DNA of 64,000 nt from positions 121,096 to 185,095 of the forward strand of contig UBNQ01000013.1 of NCBI GenBank assembly GCA_900466875.1. Direction: 5' to 3'. This document shows, one piece after another, positions 16,087 to 25,071 of this stretch (within the stretch, counting starts at the first letter, position 1; every line of letters begins with the position of its first letter). This DNA is from Hyphomicrobiales bacterium. GTDB taxonomy: Bacteria; Pseudomonadota; Alphaproteobacteria; Rhizobiales; Rhizobiaceae. Both the position numbers and the translations under genes were made by a program. The notes under the pieces were generated by a model. The model was not told the DNA's origin and did no database searches. It was given only the letters and a program-made list of their open reading frames with translations.

Positions 16087-17151
16087 CTTGTAGATCAGCC
16101 AGTTCCGGCCGATGTAGTGGCTCTTCATGCTGTCTTCGAAGAAGACCGAGCGGTTCCGGCCGCTGTTCTTGGCATAGTAGAGTGCTGCGTCCGACTGTGC
16201 GTAAAGCTCGCCCGGATCAGCCGCCTGGGCGGCCATCGAATAACCGAGCGAAATCGTCACCGGTCCGTAATTCACGCCGGAACGGGAATTGCGGAACGTT
16301 CGTGTTTCGAGAGCCCGGCGCACGCGTTCACAGATCACCATCACTTCGTCCGGGGTGTTTCCCTCGACAATGATTGCGAACTCCTCGCCGCCTGTACGGG
16401 CGACGAACACGTCCTTGCGAACATTGGCGCGCAGGACGGAAGCGACCGTTGCAAGAATCTTGTCGCCGACCGGATGCCCGAAATTGTCGTTGATCTTCTT
16501 GAAGTTGTCGATGTCGGCAAGGACCAGTGCCGTGAGCGGCAGGGCGGTCTGATTGTCGAAGGAACTTGCAAGACGTTCATCGAAGGCACGGCGGTTGGAC
16601 AGCCGCGTCAGCGAATCCGTATTGGCAATGCGCTTGTACTCGTCGAGTTCGCGACGCACCTGATCCATTTCGTTGGATCGTTGCACCATGTCGTCGACGG
16701 TCCTCTCGCCATGCGCCATCTTGTCGTCGGTTGCCTGGTGCAACAGACCGATGGCGCTGCGGATGATATCCGTGGAGAAGCTGTTCTTGGTATTGATGCG
16801 CGCCGCAGTCTCGCTGAGCAGCTTTCCATAGCTTTCGAGCGAGTTCTGCTCCTGCCGCAGCAGCTTCAGCAACGCGTCCAGTTCTCCCAGCAAACGATCG
16901 TTTGCTTTTTCGATGACCGCAGCTTGCGGTCCGCCGAGATACCGTTCCGAAATCAGATCCAAATCTTCCTGCGTAGCTCGGCTGCCAAGTGCAGCGAGCT
17001 CGCGTGTAAGATCCGGATTCGAGCCGATATAGGCTTCGTAAAACAGCTGATAGTTGCGCGGAATGGGCGACGCGCCCATTGACCGCACTGCATAGATAAT
17101 CTGCCCCATCAGGTCACCCGAATGCGGCTTCGATGCAGATATCGTCGTCAT
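16081..17151 (-). CDS. GGDEF-domain diguanylate cyclase
   Basis: Cytoplasmic protein of 356 residues with no membrane segment. The N-terminal 175 residues are helical and of no named domain. The GGDEF domain starts near residue 185 (DSLTRLSNRRAFDERL) and contains the active-site motif as GGEEF (VARTGGEEFAIIV) and ISLGYSMAAQ, so synthesis of cyclic-di-GMP is expected. The product-inhibition I-site (RxxD ending five residues before the motif) is not intact: the residues there read RKDV. The ATG at 17151 follows a G-rich site; the frame is open eight codons further. No sensory domain is recognised. It is monocistronic. Confidence 0.9.
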   Translation of the reverse strand: MTTISASKPHSGDLMGQIIYAVRSMGASPIPRNYQLFYEAYIGSNPDLTRELAALGSRATQEDLDLISERYLGGPQAAVIEKANDRLLGELDALLKLLRQEQNSLESYGKLLSETAARINTKNSFSTDIIRSAIGLLHQATDDKMAHGERTVDDMVQRSNEMDQVRRELDEYKRIANTDSLTRLSNRRAFDERLASSFDNQTALPLTALVLADIDNFKKINDNFGHPVGDKILATVASVLRANVRKDVFVARTGGEEFAIIVEGNTPDEVMVICERVRRALETRTFRNSRSGVNYGPVTISLGYSMAAQAADPGELYAQSDAALYYAKNSGRNRSVFFEDSMKSHYIGRNWLIYKK

Positions 17152-17435
17152 AGACGACCCCCAGTTAGACCCCACTACATGGATTTGATAAAATCTTATA
17201 TTAAAAACTATTGGAAAATAATTAAGGATCTATTTCGAGATTGCTTCCTGAAAGTAGTTTTAAGAAGTTTCGTTGTGGCTAAAACGCTTTTTAACTCAAC
17301 ATGATAGATGATCATGTATGGTTATTTAGTAATTTTTTACTTTAGTATCGGTTGTATTTCTATATAGAAAAATGCGGTATTGGGAGGCCGCGTTTCGACT
17401 CTGTGCCGAAACGCGAACCTCGAATTTCTGCGGCT
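17152..17435. other. AT-rich intergenic region with a nine-base inverted repeat
   Basis: 284 bp between the GGDEF start and the fumC stop. About 17165-17375 is distinctly A/T-rich compared with the flanks and probably holds the GGDEF promoter. At 17389-17415 is a perfect inverted repeat CGCGTTTCG / CGAAACGCG with a nine-base loop, just past the fumC stop; it may act in fumC 3'-end formation although no T-run follows. No ORF is supported. Confidence 0.55.
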
Positions 17436-18827
17436 TTATTTCGGACCGATCATGTTTTCCGGGCGGACATACTGATCGAATTCTTCGTTCGTCAAGTAAC
17501 CGCCGCCAACTGCTTCATCACGCAGTGTTGTGCCGTTCTTGTGCGCGGTCTTGGCGATCTTGGCGCAGATGTCGTAGCCGAGCTTTGAGTTTAGCGCGGT
17601 GACGAGCATCAGGGAGTTTTCGACTCCCTTGCGGATATTGTCTTCGCGGGCCTCGATGCCGACAACGCAATTGTCGGTGAAGGAGACGGCCGCATCGCCG
17701 AGCAGTTGCACCGACTGAAGGAAATTGTACGCCATCATCGGATTGTAGACGTTGAGTTCGAAATGCCCCTGGCTGCCGGCGAAGGTGAGGGCGGCGTGGT
17801 TGCCGAAAATGTGGGCGCAGACCTGGGTCAGGGCTTCCGACTGGGTCGGGTTGACCTTGCCCGGCATGATCGACGAGCCCGGCTCGTTTTCAGGCAGCGA
17901 CAGCTCGCCGAGGCCGGCACGCGGACCGGAGCCGAGGAAGCGGATGTCGTTGGCGATCTTGAACAGCGCGGCCGCCGCCGCATTGATGGCGCCGTGCGAG
18001 AAGACCATCGAATCATGCGAGGCAAGCGCCTCGAACTTGTTCGGCGCGGTGACGAAGGGCAGGCCGGTGATCTTCGAAATCTCGTCGGCGACCTTCTCGG
18101 CAAAGCCTATCGGTGCATTGAGGCCAGTCCCGACAGCCGTGCCGCCCTGGGCGAGCTTGGACAGGGCGGGCAGCGTCAGTTCGATATTGGCGATCGCCGA
18201 GGCGACCTGTGCGGCATAGCCCGAAAATTCCTGGCCGAGCGTCAGCGGTGTGGCGTCCTGCGTATGGGTGCGGCCGATCTTGATAATGTGATTGAAGGCC
18301 TTGACCTTCGCTTCCAGCGCTTCGTGCAGATGCTTCAGCGACGGCAGGAGATGGCGAACGATCGTTTCGACGCAGGCAATGTGCATGGCCGTCGGATAGG
18401 TGTCGTTCGACGACTGGCTCATGTTGACGTGATCGTTCGGATGCACCGGCTTCTTGGAGCCCATGACGCCGCCGAGCATTTCGATCGCCCGGTTGGAGAT
18501 CACTTCATTGGCATTCATGTTCGACTGGGTGCCGGAGCCTGTCTGCCAGACGACGAGCGGAAAATGCTCGTTGAGCTTGCCGTCGATGACTTCCTGGGCG
18601 GCGTCGATGATCGCCTTGCCGACGTCCTTGTCGAGACCGGCGAGCTCCATGTTTGCCATGGCTGCGGCCTGCTTGACGATGCCGAGTGCGCGGACCACTG
18701 CAAGCGGCTGCTTTTCCCAGCCGATTTTGAAATTGCCGAGCGAACGTTGTGCCTGAGCGCCCCAGTAACGGTCGCCGGCGACGTCGATCGGGCCAAAAGT
18801 ATCGGTTTCGGTGCGGGTCGTTGCCAT
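17436..18827 (-). CDS. fumC: Class II fumarate hydratase
   Basis: TCA-cycle enzyme of 463 residues interconverting fumarate and malate without an Fe-S cluster. The superfamily signature [13 protein letters not shown] is present, plus the [12 protein letters not shown] active-site segment and [11 protein letters not shown] chose the ATG at 18827 ([20 protein letters not shown]), the standard FumC N-terminus, behind AAAAGGCAG; an in-frame extension to 18941 lacks homology. It is monocistronic. The oxygen-stable class II enzyme is the usual housekeeping form in rhizobia. Confidence 0.97.
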   Translation of the reverse strand: MATTRTETDTFGPIDVAGDRYWGAQAQRSLGNFKIGWEKQPLAVVRALGIVKQAAAMANMELAGLDKDVGKAIIDAAQEVIDGKLNEHFPLVVWQTGSGTQSNMNANEVISNRAIEMLGGVMGSKKPVHPNDHVNMSQSSNDTYPTAMHIACVETIVRHLLPSLKHLHEALEAKVKAFNHIIKIGRTHTQDATPLTLGQEFSGYAAQVASAIANIELTLPALSKLAQGGTAVGTGLNAPIGFAEKVADEISKITGLPFVTAPNKFEALASHDSMVFSHGAINAAAAALFKIANDIRFLGSGPRAGLGELSLPENEPGSSIMPGKVNPTQSEALTQVCAHIFGNHAALTFAGSQGHFELNVYNPMMAYNFLQSVQLLGDAAVSFTDNCVVGIEAREDNIRKGVENSLMLVTALNSKLGYDICAKIAKTAHKNGTTLRDEAVGGGYLTNEEFDQYVRPENMIGPK

Positions 18828-19131
18828 GGTTGCTGCCTTTTCTCCCTGATGCTTCCGCCGGTGACGCGCTCCCGAAGTATATGGAAGTAGGCGTACCGTA
18901 CCGGCGCGGCGCATTACTATACGATTGCCGAATGTCTGCAAGCTGGCGCTGCGGCTTTTTGCAGCAGCAATTGCGTGTCCTTCATGACACGCTGATGCAA
19001 TTTGTGTTGTGCAAGAATGGCTGTGTTCGATTCGGAATGGGCATTTGTCAGTAAAAAATTAACCAATAATTTCTTAACCTTTGCGCTGACCGGTGCATCG
19101 CTCGTTTCCATTTGTCGGAACAGAGAAGTGA
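18828..19131. other. Intergenic region between fumC and the L,D-transpeptidase gene
   Basis: 304 bp with the promoters of two divergent genes. Near 19055-19080 it contains two TTAACC elements eleven bases apart (TTAACCAA and TTAACCTT), which resemble CtrA half-sites but not the full TTAA-N7-TTAA consensus. No ORF or RNA gene is supported. Confidence 0.5.
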
Positions 19132-21300
19132 ATGACCGTTTTCTTTTCATCCCTCACGCGATCGGATAGATGGCGTGATACTGAAGTTGAGCCCGCCAAC
19201 GAGACGCGGACGAAGGTCACGGGGAATACATTGCAGCACACATACAAGAAGACGTCGATCGCATTGGCGCTCCTCTCGGGCATTTCGATCTTTGCCGGAG
19301 CTGTTGCTCCCGCCCATGCCATCACGCTCATGGATATCATTCGCGGCGGACCGGGCAAGCGCGATGCTGCCCAGGCAAACGCCAGGGGGCAGGAAGCCAT
19401 GCCGAGCGAGCGTGCTCTAGCTGACCCCGAACCCCTGCCGAAGGTTTCCGGCCCCCGCTATTACACCTACAAGGCGGACAGCCGGCGTTTGGTGAAGACC
19501 GCGGCTTTCGCATCGTCCTCGGTTGCGCCTTTCCAGGCGATGGCAAATGCCAAAGTGTCTGCACCCGCGGATATCGCGTCCGCGCTTGAAGCTTTCTACA
19601 ACAAGGCTCCGGCTCCGCTCTGGGTTTCCGGCGCAGAGGTAAGCGACAGGGGGAGGGCGGTGCTGGCTCTCTTCGAACGAGCCGGCGATTATGGGCTTGA
19701 TCCCGTCGACTACGTCCTGACGCCGCCGGTGCTGACGACTGCCAGTGTTGAGCCCGCCGCTGCATCCGCACCCGGTCCTGCCGATGCTCAGGACGCGACC
19801 GGCACGCCAGCTGCCGATCTTGCCGTTGCCCCGACCGCCGATGCGACCACGGCTACGCCTGTCGATTCTGCTCCTGTCGCAGGAACTGAACCGGCTCCTG
19901 CCGCTGTTGCGGACCCTGCGCCTGGCACCGTGGTCGAGGCCATTCCGGTTGCGGCAGAGCCTGCAGTGGCTCCGGTGGCAGATCAGCCCGTACTTTCGGG
20001 AGCCCACGCAGAAGAACTGATGCAGTTCGAGCTTGCACTTTCCGCCAAGGCGATGCTGTTTGTGCAGGACATGGTGCGGGGGCGCATCGATCCGAACCGC
20101 ATTTCCGGCTTTCACGATTTCAAGCGCAAGAATGTGGATCTTGCGCACACGCTGTCAGCGGTCGCGGCGGCACCTGATGCTGCTGCCTATCTCGAAGGCG
20201 TAGCGCCGCAAGGCCCCAATTTCCAGGTCCTGAAGGCGGAACTCGCCAAGCTTAAGGCCGAGGCGGCCAGTGCCGGTGACGATATCGTCCTGCCGGAAAA
20301 AATGCTGCTGAAACCCGGCAATACCAGCGCCGATCTGCCGCAGATCGTTGCCGTGATCGAGAAGAAGGGCTCCGAGGCGCTGAAGGTGGAATATGCCGCA
20401 ACGCTTGCCGCCTATCAGAAGACGCCGGAATACACGCCCGACCTGGTGGATCTGGTGAAGTCGTTCCAGGGCGAGGTTGGCCTGAAGGCAGACGGAGTCA
20501 TCGGCACGGCGACGCTGCGCAAGATGGCCGGCCATTCGCCGCAGGCCAAGATCGACAAGGTGGTCGTCGCCATGGAACAGGCGCGCTGGCTTCCAGATGA
20601 TCTGGGTCAGCGTTACGTCTTCATCAACCAGCCGGCCTACCGCGTTTATTATCACGACCATGGCGCCGAGCAGTTCTCCATGCGTGTCGTGATCGGCTCC
20701 AAGGCGCACCAGACCTTCTTCTTCCAGGACATGATCCAGACGGTCGAGTTCAACCCTTACTGGGGTGTGCCGCAGTCGATCATCGTCAACGAGATGCTGC
20801 CGAAGCTGCGTCAGGATCCGAGCTATCTGGACCGCACGGGTTACGAAGTTGCCGTCAACGGCAGGGTCATGCCGTCGAGCGCCGTCAACTGGTACGGTTC
20901 GACAAACAACATTTCCGTGCGCCAGCCGCCATCCAGCGACAATGCGCTCGGCGATCTGAAGATCCTCTTCCCGAACGAGCATGCGATCTACATGCATGAC
21001 ACACCGTCGAAGAGCTTCTTCCAGCGCGACATACGGGCGCTCAGCCACGGCTGCGTCCGCCTGGCCGAACCGCGCAAGATGGCAGCCGCCGTGCTTGGCA
21101 TGACTGAGCAGCAGGTCGATGCGGAAATCGCCGCTGGCAAGAACGTCGCCGAAAAGGTGACGGCAAAAATCCCGGTTTATGTCGCTTATTTCACCGCATG
21201 GCCGAACAAGGACGGTGCAGTCGAATATTTCGACGACGTCTATGATCGCGACATCGCGGTCGGCAAGGCTTTCGACGCGACGACCAAGGCGCGCGGCTGA
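19132..21300 (+). CDS. Murein L,D-transpeptidase (YcbB/LdtD-like)
   Basis: Periplasmic cell-wall cross-linking enzyme. Order: signal peptide, an N-terminal scaffold domain, an Ala/Pro/Val/Asp-rich insert at about 205-285, a peptidoglycan-binding domain near residue 440 (LVKSFQGEVGLKADGVIGTA), then a YkuD catalytic domain with the active-site motif LSHGCVRLAEP near residue 640. The cysteine in SHGCVR is the nucleophile in this family, making 3-3 cross-links. The frame opens with ATG at 19132 (722 residues), but TTG at 19231 is preceded by GGGGA at ideal spacing and would place the signal peptide (KKTSIALALLSGISIFAGAV) at the N-terminus, so the true start may be 19231. Rhizobiales depend heavily on L,D-cross-links during polar growth. 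Confidence 0.9.
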   Translation: MTVFFSSLTRSDRWRDTEVEPANETRTKVTGNTLQHTYKKTSIALALLSGISIFAGAVAPAHAITLMDIIRGGPGKRDAAQANARGQEAMPSERALADPEPLPKVSGPRYYTYKADSRRLVKTAAFASSSVAPFQAMANAKVSAPADIASALEAFYNKAPAPLWVSGAEVSDRGRAVLALFERAGDYGLDPVDYVLTPPVLTTASVEPAAASAPGPADAQDATGTPAADLAVAPTADATTATPVDSAPVAGTEPAPAAVADPAPGTVVEAIPVAAEPAVAPVADQPVLSGAHAEELMQFELALSAKAMLFVQDMVRGRIDPNRISGFHDFKRKNVDLAHTLSAVAAAPDAAAYLEGVAPQGPNFQVLKAELAKLKAEAASAGDDIVLPEKMLLKPGNTSADLPQIVAVIEKKGSEALKVEYAATLAAYQKTPEYTPDLVDLVKSFQGEVGLKADGVIGTATLRKMAGHSPQAKIDKVVVAMEQARWLPDDLGQRYVFINQPAYRVYYHDHGAEQFSMRVVIGSKAHQTFFFQDMIQTVEFNPYWGVPQSIIVNEMLPKLRQDPSYLDRTGYEVAVNGRVMPSSAVNWYGSTNNISVRQPPSSDNALGDLKILFPNEHAIYMHDTPSKSFFQRDIRALSHGCVRLAEPRKMAAAVLGMTEQQVDAEIAAGKNVAEKVTAKIPVYVAYFTAWPNKDGAVEYFDDVYDRDIAVGKAFDATTKARG

Positions 21301-21320
21301 TACTTTGGTATTCAGATAAT

Positions 21321-21350
21321 AAAAAAGGCGGCCGATCGGCCGCCTTTTTT
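21321..21350. terminator. Perfect 30-bp palindromic bidirectional terminator
   Basis: Left half AAAAAAGGCGGCCGA and right half TCGGCCGCCTTTTTT are exact reverse complements. It sits 20 bases past the L,D-transpeptidase stop and 10 bases past the minus-strand gph stop, and has a T-run on both strands, so it should serve both genes. Confidence 0.9.
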
Positions 21351-21360
21351 GCTTTCGGGG

Positions 21361-22050
21361 TCAGGAAGCAACCTTGGCGGTTGCCAGCAGGTCTTTTACC
21401 AGGTCGACCGTAAGCGCATCGAAATGGCTGATCACCGTCGAGGGTGAAAGGCTTGCGATGGGAACGTCGGAATAGCCGAAATCGACCCCGACCGACGGGA
21501 TGCCGGCATTTTTCGCGGCAAGAATGTCATTGATACTGTCGCCGACCATGATGGCTTGGTCTCTTTTGCCGCCGGCCTTTTCGATCGTCCCGAAGATATG
21601 CGCCGCATCGGGCTTGCGAACGGCAAATGTATCGCCGCCGGTAATCGCTGCGAAATGGCCCGACAGACCCAACTCCTCGATCAGCGGGATCGCCAGCGCC
21701 TCGCTCTTGTTGGTGCAGATCGCAAGCGTCATGCCGGCGGCCGCAAGGCGTTCCAGGCATTCGACGACACCGGGAAACGGCTGGCTCTTGCCGGGCATGT
21801 TCTGGCGGTAGTGTTTGACGAAGTCGTTGAACAGGCTGTCGGCCTCCGCCTCATTGAGCTGGACCTTGCGCAGTTCGAAGGCGCGCTTGATCATCACCCT
21901 CGCGCCTTGCCCAACAAGATGGGTCAGGTCGTCGAATGTCACGGGCGCGAGATCGGCTGACGCAATCGTGTGGTTGAGGCTGTCGATCAGGTCGGGCGCG
22001 GTATCGATCAGCGTGCCGTCGAGATCGAAAATGACGAGGGGAGAAGTCAC
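21361..22050 (-). CDS. gph: Phosphoglycolate phosphatase
   Basis: HAD-superfamily hydrolase of 229 residues that removes phosphate from 2-phosphoglycolate, a by-product of DNA repair and oxygenation reactions. Motif I is [10 protein letters not shown], motif II is CTNKS, and motif III/IV is [20 protein letters not shown]. Start is GTG at 22050. It is divergent from rpiA. HAD specificity is hard to assign, but the length, cap type and motifs fit Gph well. Confidence 0.88.
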   Translation of the reverse strand: MTSPLVIFDLDGTLIDTAPDLIDSLNHTIASADLAPVTFDDLTHLVGQGARVMIKRAFELRKVQLNEAEADSLFNDFVKHYRQNMPGKSQPFPGVVECLERLAAAGMTLAICTNKSEALAIPLIEELGLSGHFAAITGGDTFAVRKPDAAHIFGTIEKAGGKRDQAIMVGDSINDILAAKNAGIPSVGVDFGYSDVPIASLSPSTVISHFDALTVDLVKDLLATAKVAS

Positions 22051-22228
22051 GGGGGGATTACCTCACTGCTGCTTTGGTTGGGCCTGTCCGGTTAAGCATG
22101 CCGGGGCGTCCTTGGAAAGGCCACCGGTGGCGCATGTTGGCGGTGAGAAACGACGGCAGGGGTCTTCCGCTCTCTCAATCAGGCGTGTAAACAGCGTTTC
22201 GGCTGAAACAGTGGGGAGAAACAGGCGC

Positions 22229-22930
22229 ATGGACGCCCGGGAAATGAAGGTCAAGGCGGCTGCCGCAGCACTTGCGCATGTCGAAGACGGAATGAAGCTT
22301 GGCATCGGAACCGGGTCGACGGCGGAGGAATTCGTCCGCCTGCTGGCCGAGAAGGTTCATGGCGGATTGCGTGTACAGGGCGTGCCGACCTCCGAACGCA
22401 CCGCGCGCCTTTGCCTGGAACTCGGTATTTCGCTGAAATCGCTGGATGAGCTTCCCGAACTCGATCTGACGATCGACGGCGCCGATGAGCTGGACGGCAA
22501 CCTGACCCTGATCAAGGGCGGCGGCGGCGCACTGCTGCGCGAAAAGATCGTGGCGGCCGCATCCGAACGCGTCATCGTGATTGCCGACGAGAGCAAGCTG
22601 GTCGACACGCTCGGTGCTTTTCCATTGCCGATCGAGATCAATGCTTTCGGGCAGATGGCGACGCGCATTTCCATTGAAAAGGCGGCTGCGAGACTGGGTC
22701 TCGGAGGTTCGCTTTCCATGCGCAAGACCGGTGACGAACTCTTCACGACCGACGGCGGCCACCACATTGTCGACGCATCTTTTGGCCGCATTCCTGATGC
22801 AGAGGCACTGTCTGCCGAACTGCATTCCATACCAGGCGTCGTTGAACACGGACTTTTCATTCATATGGCGTCCCTTGCGATCATCGCCGGACCGGCGGGA
22901 GCGCGGACGCTTCAGGCCAAATTAAAGTAG
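22229..22930 (+). CDS. rpiA: Ribose-5-phosphate isomerase A
   Basis: Pentose-phosphate enzyme of 233 residues interconverting ribose-5-phosphate and ribulose-5-phosphate. RpiA signatures are all visible: [38 protein letters not shown] and [11 protein letters not shown] chose ATG at 22229; the frame is open upstream to 21815 but that part lies over gph on the other strand and has no homology. Followed after 12 bases by the DUF2059 gene, so probably one transcript. Confidence 0.96.
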   Translation: MDAREMKVKAAAAALAHVEDGMKLGIGTGSTAEEFVRLLAEKVHGGLRVQGVPTSERTARLCLELGISLKSLDELPELDLTIDGADELDGNLTLIKGGGGALLREKIVAAASERVIVIADESKLVDTLGAFPLPIEINAFGQMATRISIEKAAARLGLGGSLSMRKTGDELFTTDGGHHIVDASFGRIPDAEALSAELHSIPGVVEHGLFIHMASLAIIAGPAGARTLQAKLK

Positions 22931-22942
22931 GAGCATTCACTC

Positions 22943-23542
22943 ATGATCAAATCCGCGGTTTTCGGCCGTGCCATCGTGCTAGCCGTTCTTCTGTCCGGCT
23001 CCGTGGCTGTTCAGGCGCGCGCCCAGGAAATTCCGGAGGCTCATCTGGCAGCGGCTCGCGACGCGATCAAGGCGCTTAACGTCACCGATCGTTACGACAA
23101 TATCCTGCCGGCTGTTGCCGAGAACCTGAAGGCGCAGTTCATCCAGTCCTCGCCGAACTTCCAGGATCAGATTTCCGCCATCGTCAACGAGGAGGCTCTG
23201 GCGCTTGCCCCGCGTCGCGCCGACCTCGAAAAGGAAGCCGCGACCATCTACGCCAAGAGCTTTTCGGCCGACGAGCTGAAGGCAATCGCGACCTTCTTCA
23301 ACACGGAAGCCGGCAAGAAGCTGATGACCAGCACGCCGCTCGTCGCCCGCGAACTCGGCCGTGCAGCCGAGATCTGGAGCAACGGCATTTCGCGTGACCT
23401 GACCGCCCAGAGCACGGCAAAGCTGCGTGGCGTGATCGACGCCAACCCGGTGCAGATGCCGGCAGTCGAAGCCGCTCCCGCCGCGGCCGCCCCGGCGCCT
23501 GCCCAGGCTCCAGCACCGACGCTGAACCTTCCGAAGCCGTGA
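22943..23542 (+). CDS. Exported DUF2059 protein
   Basis: Periplasmic protein of 199 residues with a signal peptide (IVLAVLLSGSVAVQARA, mature from about residue 27). The DUF2059 domain follows (YAKSFSADELKAIATFFNTE and GKKLMTSTPLVARELG are typical). The last 40 residues are Ala/Pro-rich. It sits between rpiA and gor, and has its own terminator. Function is unknown; the family is widespread in proteobacterial envelopes. Confidence 0.85.
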   Translation: MIKSAVFGRAIVLAVLLSGSVAVQARAQEIPEAHLAAARDAIKALNVTDRYDNILPAVAENLKAQFIQSSPNFQDQISAIVNEEALALAPRRADLEKEAATIYAKSFSADELKAIATFFNTEAGKKLMTSTPLVARELGRAAEIWSNGISRDLTAQSTAKLRGVIDANPVQMPAVEAAPAAAAPAPAQAPAPTLNLPKP

Positions 23543-23571
23543 TCGGCCAAGGATAGCGTGACGTTTATCAG

Positions 23572-23598
23572 AAGCCCGGAGCAATCCGGGCTTTTTCT
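23572..23598 (+). terminator. Terminator after the DUF2059 gene
   Basis: Stem AAGCCCGGA / TCCGGGCTT with a GCAA tetraloop followed by TTTCTTG, 30 bases past the stop. It separates rpiA-DUF2059 from gor. Confidence 0.85.
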
Positions 23599-23652
23599 TG
23601 TTCAGGAACATGCCTATATGCGGCATCCACCCCATGCCTAAGGAGATTAAGA

Positions 23653-25041
23653 ATGGCCGCCTATGACTACGATCTTTTTGTAATTGGCGGAGGCTCCGGT
23701 GGTGTGAGGGCAGGGCGCGTTGCCGCAAGTCTCGGCAAGAAGGTCGGCATTGCCGAGGAATATCGTTTCGGCGGCACCTGTGTGATCCGCGGCTGCGTAC
23801 CGAAGAAGCTGTTTGTCTATGCCTCGCAATTTCACGAGCATTTCGAGGATGCCGCCGGTTTCGGCTGGCAGGTCGGAAAGAGCACATTCGATTGGGCCAA
23901 GCTGATCGAAGCCAAGGACAAGGAAATCGCCCGCCTCGAAGGGCTTTATCGTCGAGGCCTGGAAAACAACAAGGCCGAGATTTTCGACAGCCGCGCTGAG
24001 TTGGTCGATGCGCACACGGTTAAGCTTATCAAGACCGGCAAGACGGTGACGGCTGAACGGATCGTGATTGCCACGGGTGGCGTTGCCAATCCGCATGGCT
24101 CACTTCCGGGGCATGAACTTTGCATCACCTCCAACGAGGCGTTCCATCTCGAAACCCTGCCGAAGTCGATCCTGATCGCCGGCGGCGGTTACATCGCCGT
24201 GGAATTTGCCAACATCTTCCATGGCCTCGGCGTCGACACGACGCTGATCTATCGCGGCAAGGAAATCCTGTCGCGCTTCGATCATGATATGCGCCTGGGC
24301 CTGCACAAGGCGATGGCGGAAAAAGGCATCAAGATCATCCTCACCGACGTTATCGAGGACGTCACCAAGGCGGCAGCCGGCGGCCTGACGGCACGCACCA
24401 AGGGCGGCGAAACGCTTTCGGTCGACACTGTCATGCTGGCGCTTGGACGCGATCCCTACACGAAGGGGCTAGGCCTTGAAGCCGCCGGCGTGAAGACCGA
24501 CGAGCGCGGCGCAATCATCGTCGACGAATATTCCCGCACCAGCGCCGAAAACATCTACGCGCTCGGCGACGTCACCGACCGGGTACAGCTGACGCCGGTC
24601 GCCATCCACGAAGCCATGTGCTTCATCGAGACGGTCTATCGCAACAATCCGACCTCGCCGGACTACGACCTCATCCCAACGGCGGTTTTTTCGCAGCCGG
24701 AAATCGGCACGGTCGGTCTGTCCGAAGAGGAAGCCGCCAAGCGGTACGAAGAGCTCGAGGTCTATCGCGCGGAATTCCGCCCTATGAAGGCGACGCTCTC
24801 TGGCCGCTCGGATCGGATGATTATGAAGTTGATCGTCGATGCCGCCAGCCGCAAGGTCGTTGGTGCTCATATCCTCGGCCACGAGGCAGGCGAGATGGCG
24901 CAGCTGCTCGGCATTTGCCTGAAGGCGAGCGCGACCAAGGACGATTTCGATCGGACGATGGCACTACACCCGTCTGCGGCCGAGGAGCTCGTGACGATGT
25001 ACAATCCGAGCTATCGGGTGAAGAACGGCGAGCGGATCTGA
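23653..25041 (+). CDS. gor: Glutathione-disulfide reductase
   Basis: FAD- and NADPH-dependent enzyme of 462 residues that keeps glutathione reduced. FAD-binding GGGSGGVRAGRVAASLGKKV at the N-terminus, redox-active pair in GGTCVIRGCVPKKLF, NAD(P)-binding GGGYIAVEFANIFHGLG, the second FAD motif IYALGDVTDRVQLTPVAI, and the C-terminal catalytic HPSAAEELVTM. The intact HPSAAEE element and plant/bacterial-type disulfide fit Gor. Likely its own transcript, as a terminator precedes it. Confidence 0.95.
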   Translation: MAAYDYDLFVIGGGSGGVRAGRVAASLGKKVGIAEEYRFGGTCVIRGCVPKKLFVYASQFHEHFEDAAGFGWQVGKSTFDWAKLIEAKDKEIARLEGLYRRGLENNKAEIFDSRAELVDAHTVKLIKTGKTVTAERIVIATGGVANPHGSLPGHELCITSNEAFHLETLPKSILIAGGGYIAVEFANIFHGLGVDTTLIYRGKEILSRFDHDMRLGLHKAMAEKGIKIILTDVIEDVTKAAAGGLTARTKGGETLSVDTVMLALGRDPYTKGLGLEAAGVKTDERGAIIVDEYSRTSAENIYALGDVTDRVQLTPVAIHEAMCFIETVYRNNPTSPDYDLIPTAVFSQPEIGTVGLSEEEAAKRYEELEVYRAEFRPMKATLSGRSDRMIMKLIVDAASRKVVGAHILGHEAGEMAQLLGICLKASATKDDFDRTMALHPSAAEELVTMYNPSYRVKNGERI

Positions 25042-25071
25042 TCGGGAAAAACCGGCTGGCGTTTTCGAGCG

